Positions 57,601-64,000 of a stretch of 64,000 bases of DNA are shown piece after piece (the stretch's first letter is position 1; each line of letters opens with the position of its first letter). A program made the position numbers and the translations under genes. Location: assembly GCF_020034655.1 (NCBI RefSeq), contig NZ_JAIQDJ010000009.1, forward strand, positions 1 to 64,000, in the 5' to 3' direction. The notes beneath the pieces were generated by a model that worked only from the letters and a program-made list of their open reading frames with translations, was not told the DNA's origin and did no database searches. This stretch comes from Thermomonas beijingensis (GTDB taxonomy: Bacteria; Pseudomonadota; Gammaproteobacteria; Xanthomonadales; Xanthomonadaceae).

Positions 57601-57627
57601 TGACAACTGTCATGTCATTGCGATGAC
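57601..57627. promoter_or_regulatory. Two adjacent dyads in the gap between divergent ABC operons
   Basis: TGACA-ac-TGTCA (57601-57612) and GTCAT-tgcg-ATGAC (57614-57627) lie back to back, centred 14-15 nt apart, in the 183-nt divergent gap. Tandem dyads of this size are typical of a dimeric regulator. The obvious candidate is the DesR/LuxR-type regulator encoded 3 kb downstream, but this is inference. Confidence 0.4.
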
Positions 57628-57692
57628 GGTGGGGAATGGGTATTGCGCCCGTGCAACCCGAAGATGACACCACTCCCGCTCAGGACACTACG

Positions 57693-58619
57693 ATGCGACA
57701 TGTTGCAAACACCGCACTGGCACGGCTGCACGGTGTCAGCAAGCACTACGGCCCATTGCGCGCACTCAACGGTTTCGATCTGGAACTGCGCAACGGTGAA
57801 TTGTTGGCCCTGCTTGGTCCCAATGGCGCAGGCAAAACCACCGCGATTGGCCTGCTGCTGGGGCTGATCCGCGCCGATGCTGGCAGCGTGGAATTGTTCG
57901 GCCACGACCCGCAGGGCATCGCCGCACGGCGCCAGATCGGAGTGATGTTGCAGGACGCACAACTGCCGCCCACCTTGCGCGTGGGTGAATTGATTCGCCT
58001 CACCACCAGCTACTATCCCAACCCGCGCAGTGTGCTCGAAAGCGCCGAGTTGGCTGGCGTGGCCGATCTTCTGCATCGCCCCTACGGCAAACTCTCCGGT
58101 GGCCAACAGCGGCGCGTGCAATTTGCATTGGCCCTATGCGGTCGGCCCCGCTTGTTGTTCCTCGATGAGCCCACCGTGGGCATGGACATCGACGCCAGGC
58201 AGAAATTGTGGGCCGCCATTCGCCATTTGATCGCCGAAGGCAATGCGGTGGTACTGACCACCCATTATCTGGAAGAGGCCGAGGCATTGGCCGACCGCGT
58301 CTGCGTGATGGCGCACGGCCGCGTGATCAGCGAAGGCAGTGTGGACGCGCTGCGCGCACGCATTGCACTCAAGCGGGTGTGGTGTTCCACGCGCTTGCCA
58401 CTGGGAGACGTTGCCGCATGGCCGGAAGTGGTCGAAGCACGCAGCGATGGCGAGCGCCTGTGCCTGTCCACCGAATATGTCGAGCTGCTGGTACGTCGCC
58501 TGCTGGCCGAAGACATCACGCTGTCGTCACTGGAAATACGCGCTGCCGGCTTGTCTGAAGTATTTACCGAACTTACCCGCGATGCCCAGGCATCCCCAAC
58601 CATGGCGGAGGCCGCCTGA
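57693..58619 (+). CDS. ABC-2 type transporter ATP-binding protein
   Basis: A 308-residue ATPase with Walker A GPNGAGKTT, Q-loop MLQDAQLPPTL, signature LSGGQQRRV, Walker B LLFLDEPTVGMD and H-loop LTTHYLEEAEALAD, the pattern of DrrA/CcmA-type ABC-2 exporters. A ~75-residue C-terminal extension follows the nucleotide domain. ATG at 57693 has AGGAC upstream; ATG at 57636 is an alternative inside the promoter gap. The stop overlaps the permease start (TGATG). Confidence 0.92.
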   Translation: MRHVANTALARLHGVSKHYGPLRALNGFDLELRNGELLALLGPNGAGKTTAIGLLLGLIRADAGSVELFGHDPQGIAARRQIGVMLQDAQLPPTLRVGELIRLTTSYYPNPRSVLESAELAGVADLLHRPYGKLSGGQQRRVQFALALCGRPRLLFLDEPTVGMDIDARQKLWAAIRHLIAEGNAVVLTTHYLEEAEALADRVCVMAHGRVISEGSVDALRARIALKRVWCSTRLPLGDVAAWPEVVEARSDGERLCLSTEYVELLVRRLLAEDITLSSLEIRAAGLSEVFTELTRDAQASPTMAEAA

Positions 58620-59380
58620 TGAACATGACCGTCACCATGCCGCGCCGCCGTGTGTTTGCTGCGTATCTGGAAGAAGCGCGCAGCGAAGTGCTGCGCTATC
58701 TGCGCAACCCCGGGTTCTTGTTGCCGATCATCCTGTTTCCGAATGTGTTCTTCGTGATGTTCGGCTTGGTGCTCAATCACGGCAACGACGAAGCGGCACG
58801 CTACATGCTGGCCAGCTACAGCAGCTTCGGGGTGATCGCGCCGGGCTTGTTTGGCTTTGGCGTGTCGCTGGCGCTGGAGCGTGATAGCGGCCTGTTGACC
58901 TTGAAGCGCGCCCTACCAATGCCACCTGGAGCCTACTTGCTGGGCAAGATGTTGATGGCGGTGTGCGTGGCGTTCGTGGTCGGCGCGTTGTTGCTGGCGT
59001 TGGCGCTGGGTCTGGCGCATGCATCGCTGAATGCCGCGCAGGTGGCCAGCTTGCTGGTAGTGGATGCGCTGGGCGTGTTGCCGTTCTGCGCACTGGGCTT
59101 GTGGGTGGGCACCCTGCTCAAAGGCCAGGGCGCACCGGGCTTGCTCAACATGATCTATCTGCCGATGGCGTTCTTGTCCGGGCTGTGGTTCCCATTGTCG
59201 ATGATGCCCAAGCTGCTGCAACAGCTGGCGCCGATTTGGCCCAGCTATCACTTGAATGTGTTGGCACAGCGCGCGGTGGGCTTCACTACCGGCGCCGCGT
59301 GGCCGCATGTACTGGTGTTGCTGGGCTTCACGATCGGGTTCCTGCTGCTTGCCGCACGCCGTTTGCGCCGCTATGGCTAA
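58619..59380 (+). CDS. ABC-2 type transporter permease
   Basis: A 253-residue membrane protein with six predicted helices and the ABC-2 pattern: an N-terminal cytoplasmic helix (ARSEVLRYLRNPGFLLPIILFP), the ERDSGLLTLKRALPMPPGAYLLGK motif after helix 2, and MIYLPMAFLSGLWFPLSMMPK before the last helices. It pairs with the preceding ATPase; substrate unknown. In Bacillus, similar transporters adjacent to DesKR-type systems respond to lipid or membrane changes. Confidence 0.9.
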   Translation: MNMTVTMPRRRVFAAYLEEARSEVLRYLRNPGFLLPIILFPNVFFVMFGLVLNHGNDEAARYMLASYSSFGVIAPGLFGFGVSLALERDSGLLTLKRALPMPPGAYLLGKMLMAVCVAFVVGALLLALALGLAHASLNAAQVASLLVVDALGVLPFCALGLWVGTLLKGQGAPGLLNMIYLPMAFLSGLWFPLSMMPKLLQQLAPIWPSYHLNVLAQRAVGFTTGAAWPHVLVLLGFTIGFLLLAARRLRRYG

Positions 59381-59402
59381 GGCATTGGCTTAGGATATCC
59401 AC

Positions 59403-60614
59403 ATGACTCTGCCCACTTGGTTGCGCCAACACCTCACCCCCGCGCCGGATTCGGCGGCGGCATTCGATATTCGGCGTGGCAAATCACCGTGGACGAACGG
59501 CATCCATTTGCTGTGGTCGTTGTGGATCTTTCTCACGCCCTTGTTTGGCGAAGGCTACAGCCTGCGCTGGGGTGCACTCACGCTGCTGTCTTACCCGGTG
59601 TTTCTGTGGTTGTACGTCAAGGTGATCGTGGGTCCGCGCCGCCACGGCTGGCGTTATGCGCTGGCGATGGCGGCGCTGAGTTTGCTGCTGCTGCGCTGGT
59701 ATCCATCGGGGTTGAGTTATTTCGTATTCGGCTGTGTGATGTTGCGGGTGTCCGGACAGCGGCCGCGCTTTGTCAGCTATGCCTTGCAACTGTTGGCCAT
59801 GAATCTTGTGTATGTGGCAGTGGCGGCGTGGATTGGGTATCCGTCTTCGCTGTGGTTGTGGGTGCCGGTGATGACCTTCGTCGTTGGCACCATCATCAAT
59901 GTCGAACATGCCAGTCAGGAGAAAGACGCGGCGCTGGCACTGTCGCATGACGAAGTGCGGCGATTGGCCGCCACTGCCGAGCGCGAGCGCATTGGCCGGG
60001 ATTTGCACGACCTGCTGGGCCATACCTTGTCGCTGATCACCCTGAAGCTGGAGCTGTCGCGCAAACTATTCGAGCGTGATCCGGCCCGCGCCAAAAGTGA
60101 AATGGAAGACGCCGAACGCGTGGCGCGCGAAGCGCTGGCGCAAGTACGCAGCGCGGTGACGGGCATCCGTGCCACCGACCTGGCCGCGGAATTGGCTTCG
60201 GCCAAATTGTTGCTGGAAACCACGCAGGTACAATTGGACTACGCGCCGCCGCCGCAAGGCTTGCCGCCCGAGGTGGAGCGCGGGTTGGCGCTGGTGTTGC
60301 GCGAAGCGGTCACCAATATTTCCCGGCACGCGCAGGCGGTGCAGGCGCAGGTGGAATTCGTGCGGGAAGACAACGCCGTGCAACTGCGCATCCGTGACAA
60401 CGGACGCGGCGGCGTGAGCGTGGATGGCAATGGCCTGTCAGGCATGCGCGACCGCGTGCGCGCGCTGGGCGGCAGCCTGAGCGTGGACTCGCCGCGCGCC
60501 GGCGGCACCCAGTTGCTGGTGCGGGTGCCCTTGGTTTGGCACGAACCGCTGTTGCCCTTGCGCGCGGTGGGCGCGGTGGGTGTGCTGCCACGCGAAGTTC
60601 AGGGGCACGCATGA
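59403..60614 (+). CDS. Sensor histidine kinase, DesK-like
   Basis: A 403-residue membrane sensor with about five N-terminal helices (residues ~35-165), little periplasmic sequence, a HisKA_3 dimerisation domain with phospho-acceptor His202 in ERIGRDLHDLLGHTLS, and a C-terminal HATPase (EAVTNISRHAQ, DNGRGG, GLSGMRDRVRALGG). The architecture matches thermosensor/membrane-fluidity kinases such as DesK. The stop overlaps the regulator ATG by 4 nt, so kinase and regulator are co-translated. Directly follows the ABC-2 permease gene. Confidence 0.93.
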   Translation: MTLPTWLRQHLTPAPDSAAAFDIRRGKSPWTNGIHLLWSLWIFLTPLFGEGYSLRWGALTLLSYPVFLWLYVKVIVGPRRHGWRYALAMAALSLLLLRWYPSGLSYFVFGCVMLRVSGQRPRFVSYALQLLAMNLVYVAVAAWIGYPSSLWLWVPVMTFVVGTIINVEHASQEKDAALALSHDEVRRLAATAERERIGRDLHDLLGHTLSLITLKLELSRKLFERDPARAKSEMEDAERVAREALAQVRSAVTGIRATDLAAELASAKLLLETTQVQLDYAPPPQGLPPEVERGLALVLREAVTNISRHAQAVQAQVEFVREDNAVQLRIRDNGRGGVSVDGNGLSGMRDRVRALGGSLSVDSPRAGGTQLLVRVPLVWHEPLLPLRAVGAVGVLPREVQGHA

Positions 60615-61213
60615 TCCGTATTTTGCTGGCCGAAGATCAGGCGATGCTGCGTGGCGCATTGTCGGCGCTGTTGTCGTTGGAATCGGATCTTGAGGTTGTT
60701 GGCAGCGCTGCCGACGGCGAAGCGGCGTGGCGCGAGGTGCAGCGGCTCAAACCCGACGTGCTGGTGACCGACATCGAAATGCCCGGCCTGACCGGCCTGG
60801 AGTTGGCGCAACGCATCGCCCGCCATGAACTTCCGGTGAAAGTGGTGATCGTCACCACGTTTGCGCGTGCCGGTTTCTTGCGGCGAGCATTGGATGCCGG
60901 CGTGCGCGGCTATCTGCTGAAAGATGCCCCTGCCGAACAACTGGCCGACGCCATCCGCAACGTGCAACGCGGCGGCCGCGCCATCGACCCGCAATTGGCC
61001 ATCGACGCCTGGGGCGAAGCCGACCCTTTGAGCGATCGCGAACGCCAAGCCCTGCGCTTGGCCGGTGAAGGCCTATCCGCCAGCGAAATCGCGCAGCAGC
61101 TCAATCTCTCGCACGGCACCGTGCGCAATTACTTGTCGGAAGCCATCGGCAAACTCGGCGTCGGCAACCGCATCGAAGCCTATCGGCTGGCGCGGCAGAA
61201 GGGCTGGTTGTAG
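60611..61213 (+). CDS. LuxR-family response regulator, DesR-like
   Basis: A 200-residue NarL/LuxR-type regulator. The receiver has phosphoacceptor Asp54 in LVTDIEMPGLTG, the Glu8/Asp9 acidic pair (LLAEDQ) and Lys in LKDAP. The LuxR-type helix-turn-helix is at residues ~138-195 (LSDRERQALRLAGEGLSASEIAQQLNLSHGTVRNYLSEAIGKLG, spread). It is paired with the DesK-like kinase. The tandem dyads at 57601-57627 are a possible target. Confidence 0.95.
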   Translation: MIRILLAEDQAMLRGALSALLSLESDLEVVGSAADGEAAWREVQRLKPDVLVTDIEMPGLTGLELAQRIARHELPVKVVIVTTFARAGFLRRALDAGVRGYLLKDAPAEQLADAIRNVQRGGRAIDPQLAIDAWGEADPLSDRERQALRLAGEGLSASEIAQQLNLSHGTVRNYLSEAIGKLGVGNRIEAYRLARQKGWL

Positions 61214-61267
61214 AGCCGCAGAGCGCAGCAGCAAACATCCTTGGAGCGAAGCTTGCACTGCTCTGCT

Positions 61268-62641
61268 CTACAGGCAGTGTGCTTGCAGCATCGCGAATGC
61301 TGCACGCAGGCCCAACGCTTCGCCGCCTGCGGGGCGGCCGGGGCGATCGCTGTCGTTCCACGCATACACATCCAAATGTGCCCAGCGCGTGCCCTCGCTG
61401 ACAAAGCGTTCCAGATACAAGGCGGCGGTCACGCTGCCGGCCATGCTGGAGTTGCTGGCATTGGCTAGATCAGCAATGCCGCTGGTGAGATAGCGCAAGT
61501 AAGGGCGCCACAGCGGCATCCGCCACAACGGATCACGGGTTTGCATGCCGGCGTTGAGCCATGCATTGGCCAGGGCATCGTCGTTGGCATACAGCGCAGG
61601 CAGGTCAGGGCCTAATGCAATACGTGCGGCACCGGTAAGTGTGGCGAAATCCAGCAACAGCGCCGGATTTAATTCACACGCGCGTGTCAGCGCATCGCAC
61701 AGCACCAGCCGGCCTTCGGCATCGGTGTTGTCGATTTCCACGCTCACGTTTTGCCGTGTGGTGATGATGTCGCCGGGGCGGAATGCATTCGGCCCGACTG
61801 CATTTTCCACGGCAGCAATCAGCAAGGTGATGCGCAGTGGCAGTTTGCGCGCCATCACCAGTTCGGCCAGTGCCAGTGCATGCGCGGCACCGCCCATGTC
61901 TTTTTTCATGTTGCGCATGCCGGCAGCGGCTTTCAGATCCAGCCCGCCGGTGTCAAAGCAAACGCCCTTGCCGCAGAGCACGATATGCGGATGCGCGGCA
62001 TCGCCCCAGCGGAGTTCGATCAGGCGCGGTGCGCGATGCGAGGCGCGGCCTACTGCATGAATGGTCGGATAGTTGTGCGTCAACAAGTCCTCGCCCGCGA
62101 TGACGGTGATGCAGGCCGCATGCGCAGTTGCCACGGTGCGCGCTATGGCTTCCAGTTCATCCGGGCCCATGTGTTCGGTGGGGGTGTTGACTAGGTCACG
62201 CACCCGCAGGCAGGCCGCCAATATGTCCAGGGTTTCGCTGTCGAAACCGGGCAACGCCAGCTGTGGCGTGGTCCGAGTGGACGCCTTGTAGCGATCAAAA
62301 CGGTAACAGCCCAAGCCCCAGCCCAGTTGCAGCGCGTTGCGTGCAGCGGGATCGAGCGGGGTGACTGCGTGCCAAATACCGGCTGGCAGCGCGCGCGGCG
62401 CATGCGCGTAGGCATACGGATCCAGCGCATCTTCAATCCCGAGGACCGCACCGGCCAGTTGCCCATTGGCATCCGCCCAAGTGTGCGCACTGCCGCTGCT
62501 GCCATCAAAACGATGACTCGCAAGCCACGCTTGCACATGTGCAGGCTGCGCTGCCAGCCATTCGGCATGGTCGGATTTGCCGATCAGGTGGAGTGGCAAT
62601 GCGGCGGTGGTGTCATGGGTATAGGCAGAGGGCAAGGTCAT
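61268..62641 (-). CDS. Leucyl aminopeptidase family (M17) protein
   Basis: A 457-residue zinc aminopeptidase. The conserved C-terminal catalytic domain has VLCGKGVCFDTGGLDLKAAAGMRNMKKDMGGAA (metal-binding Lys and Asp residues) and the M17 signature NTDAEGRLVLCDAL, with GTRWAHLDVYAWND near the end. The N-terminal ~160 residues are divergent from PepA, so this is a PepA-like paralogue rather than clear PepA. Its start overlaps the stop of the HAD gene by 4 nt; an in-frame ATG at 62764 lies inside that gene. Confidence 0.88.
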   Translation of the reverse strand: MTLPSAYTHDTTAALPLHLIGKSDHAEWLAAQPAHVQAWLASHRFDGSSGSAHTWADANGQLAGAVLGIEDALDPYAYAHAPRALPAGIWHAVTPLDPAARNALQLGWGLGCYRFDRYKASTRTTPQLALPGFDSETLDILAACLRVRDLVNTPTEHMGPDELEAIARTVATAHAACITVIAGEDLLTHNYPTIHAVGRASHRAPRLIELRWGDAAHPHIVLCGKGVCFDTGGLDLKAAAGMRNMKKDMGGAAHALALAELVMARKLPLRITLLIAAVENAVGPNAFRPGDIITTRQNVSVEIDNTDAEGRLVLCDALTRACELNPALLLDFATLTGAARIALGPDLPALYANDDALANAWLNAGMQTRDPLWRMPLWRPYLRYLTSGIADLANASNSSMAGSVTAALYLERFVSEGTRWAHLDVYAWNDSDRPGRPAGGEALGLRAAFAMLQAHCL

Positions 62642-63354
62642 GGCAGATTCCCGGAAGACGCGCCGGACTCCAGCCAAGCGGCCAGCGCAGTGAGTGTGGT
62701 GACATGCACATCGGGTGGAGCCAGATCGTTCGGCCAATGGTGGTCGCCGCGATCGATCCAGCACGTGTGCAGGCCAGCGTTGGCGGCACCTTGCACATCC
62801 ATGTGTGGATGATCGCCCACGTGCAAGACGTTATCCGGGGCGACGCCCAACCGGCGGCAGGCTTCCTGGAAAAATCCGCTGTCGGGTTTAGGCGCGCCAT
62901 ATTCGCGAGCCCCCAGTTGGAAGCGAAATAAACTGGCAATGCCGATCACCGCCAAATCGGCATTGCCATTGGTCAATGCGGCGATCGGCCGTTGTGCGGC
63001 GATACGTTGCAGGCCGGGCATCGCGTCGGGGTAGAAGTCCACCCGGTTGCGTTCGTGAAAAAAAATCGCATAGGCGGCGCTGGCCAATGCCGGGTCATCG
63101 CCACTTTCGTGCAATGCGCGTTCGATGCTGAGCCGCCGCAACAGGCCCAGATCATGCGCATGCTCGGGGAATTCCGTGAACACCCGTTCGCGCAGTGCAC
63201 GCATTTCCGAAATAGGAAAACGTTCAGCGGTGCGCGGGCTGTGTTCGGTAAACCATGCGTGCAGTGTGTTCTCGATGCGTTCGCCGATGGGAGCGAACGG
63301 CCACAGGGTGTCGTCGAGATCGAAGGTGATGGCGCGGATGGAGGAATTCACCAT
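62638..63354 (-). CDS. HAD family hydrolase (YigB-like)
   Basis: A 238-residue haloacid dehalogenase-type phosphatase. Motif I FDLDDTLWPF (nucleophile Asp and acid/base Asp), motif II ALTNGNADL, motif III Lys in APKPDSGFFQ, and motif IV HVGDHPHMDVQGAANAG are clear, with a C1 helical cap. Xanthomonad members resemble YigB, an FMN/sugar phosphatase. It is translationally coupled to the downstream M17 peptidase. GTG or upstream ATG (63372) alternatives exist. Confidence 0.88.
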   Translation of the reverse strand: MVNSSIRAITFDLDDTLWPFAPIGERIENTLHAWFTEHSPRTAERFPISEMRALRERVFTEFPEHAHDLGLLRRLSIERALHESGDDPALASAAYAIFFHERNRVDFYPDAMPGLQRIAAQRPIAALTNGNADLAVIGIASLFRFQLGAREYGAPKPDSGFFQEACRRLGVAPDNVLHVGDHPHMDVQGAANAGLHTCWIDRGDHHWPNDLAPPDVHVTTLTALAAWLESGASSGNLP

Positions 63355-63387
63355 CCTATTGTAGGCCTGCATCCGGTGCAGGACGCA

Positions 63388-63696
63388 CTATCGCGCAGGG
63401 GGGGAGTTCTCAGTGGTGGCACCACTGACCGCATCCAGTTGCACCTGCACATCTGCGAATAATTGCGAAACGCTGCGCAGCATTGTCAAGACACCAGCGC
63501 TTCCAGCCCATTGCAGCGGGCGTGCGCGACCCACTACAAACCCCAGTGCCAGGCCCGCCACAATCACCCGCCCAGGACTGAGGTTGGCATGCCAACACGC
63601 AGCCAGTTGCCGAGCCTGACTTGATGTCTCGGCAACGCGCGCCTGCAGCGCCTGCTCGGCTTGCTGCACCCGCGCCTGCTGTGCCTTCAGGCTCAT
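63388..63696 (-). CDS. Small membrane protein with N-terminal coiled coil (YqjK-like position)
   Basis: A 102-residue protein: a heptad-rich Ala/Gln/Arg helix (residues 4-35, QQARVQQAEQALQARV), one transmembrane segment with Gly-zipper character (GRVIVAGLALGFVVGR, about 43-60), and a C-terminal helix. Its ATG overlaps the stop of the upstream holin-family gene. By position and layout it corresponds to the last gene of a yqjD-yqjE-yqjK-like set; no function is known. Confidence 0.65.
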   Translation of the reverse strand: MSLKAQQARVQQAEQALQARVAETSSQARQLAACWHANLSPGRVIVAGLALGFVVGRARPLQWAGSAGVLTMLRSVSQLFADVQVQLDAVSGATTENSPPAR

Positions 63697-64000
63697 GTGC
63701 CCTCCTTGAAGGTGATCAAGCCCCATTTGGCCAATTGCCGACGGCTGGCCGCCAACTCGGCGCACCTGAAATAGCGCACTGCCAACCATCCCGCAGCCGC
63801 ACTTCCCGCAAAGCTAAGCGCTGCCGCCAGCAGCAAGGCCAGCAGCCAGGACAAGCCCGCCAGTTGCAATAGCGCCACCAGCGTTGCCATCAACAACAAC
63901 CAGCACGAGCCACCCAACGCTAATGCGACGCCGATCAGGATCAGCGCACGCAGGCTGGCGGTGCCGGCCAAGGCCAAATCGGCGTGCAACAATGTCGCCA
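63693..64000 (-). CDS. Phage holin family / DUF1469 membrane protein (YqjE-like), cut by window edge
   Basis: The last ~100 codons of a minus-strand gene that continues past 64000. It has two hydrophobic segments (RALILIGVALALGGSCWLLLMATLVAL and WLLALLLAAALSFAGSAAAGWLA) separated by a short loop and a charged tail (CAELAASRRQLAKWGL). This is the YqjE/Holin-X pattern, inner-membrane proteins often associated with ribosome- or stress-linked YqjD; the N-terminus is not in the window. Confidence 0.7.
   Translation of the reverse strand, partial: ATLLHADLALAGTASLRALILIGVALALGGSCWLLLMATLVALLQLAGLSWLLALLLAAALSFAGSAAAGWLAVRYFRCAELAASRRQLAKWGLITFKEGT

Overview
This 64 kb window is a chromosomal segment of a GC-rich gammaproteobacterium, most likely a member of the Xanthomonadaceae/Lysobacterales. 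The evidence is the rhlB-trxA-rho neighbourhood, the ftsE-ftsX-response regulator run, the dacC-ybeD-lipB-lipA order, the long disordered extensions of Rho and RhlB, and the many Xanthomonas-like proteins. I see no rRNA, tRNA, CRISPR array, insertion sequence or intact prophage. Genes are dense, and many are coupled by ATGA or TGATG overlaps.

Region by region: 1-8.0 kb holds a 5'-truncated FAD oxidoreductase fragment, an SDR, a small lipoprotein, sppA, a MATE exporter, a DUF3667 protein and a membrane protein with a DUF3106-like tail. A 445-nt gap with several DnaA-box-like sites follows. 8.0-13.7 kb has priA, an MgtA-type Mg2+ P-type ATPase, a 55-codon ORF and a TRIC-type channel. 13.7-16.7 kb carries three small-cluster genes of unknown role: two zinc-ribbon membrane proteins, one with a 12-bp tandem repeat, and an LprI-like lipoprotein. 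16.7-23.9 kb has rpoH, ubiE-(small membrane protein)-ung, an orphan GspE/PilB-type ATPase, a hexose-6-phosphate mutarotase, a lipoprotein and adenosine kinase.

24.0-29.7 kb is the rod-shape operon mreB-mreC-mreD-mrdA-rodA. It is followed by an alpha/beta hydrolase, an M1 peptidase lipoprotein, a DUF5916 outer-membrane-type protein, a double-receiver response regulator, and ftsX/ftsE. 37.8-38.8 kb is a poorly coding orphan stretch. 38.8-43.0 kb is rhlB, trxA and rho. 43.1-48.7 kb runs mltB-rlpA-dacC-ybeD-lipB-lipA, joining peptidoglycan hydrolases to lipoate synthesis. Prc protease and two EamA exporters (YedA, RarD types) follow.

53-61.2 kb is a transport and signalling block. On the minus strand there is a membrane fusion protein, an ATPase and two different FtsX/MacB-type permeases. 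Divergent from it is an ABC-2 ATPase and permease followed by a DesK/DesR-type two-component pair. Two adjacent dyad sequences lie in the shared promoter gap. The window ends with an M17 aminopeptidase coupled to a HAD hydrolase, and a small pair of membrane proteins (YqjE-like holin family plus a 102-residue partner) cut by the right edge.

Much of the window concerns the cell envelope: elongation (Mre/PBP2/RodA), division (FtsEX, RlpA, MltB, DacC), periplasmic proteolysis (SppA, Prc) and export (MATE, MacB-like, ABC-2, EamA). No clearly new defence or biosynthetic system is visible. The least explained signals are the DnaA-box cluster upstream of priA, the zinc-ribbon/LprI cluster, the DUF3106 protein with a sigma-4-like N-terminus, and the ABC/two-component locus with its candidate operator.
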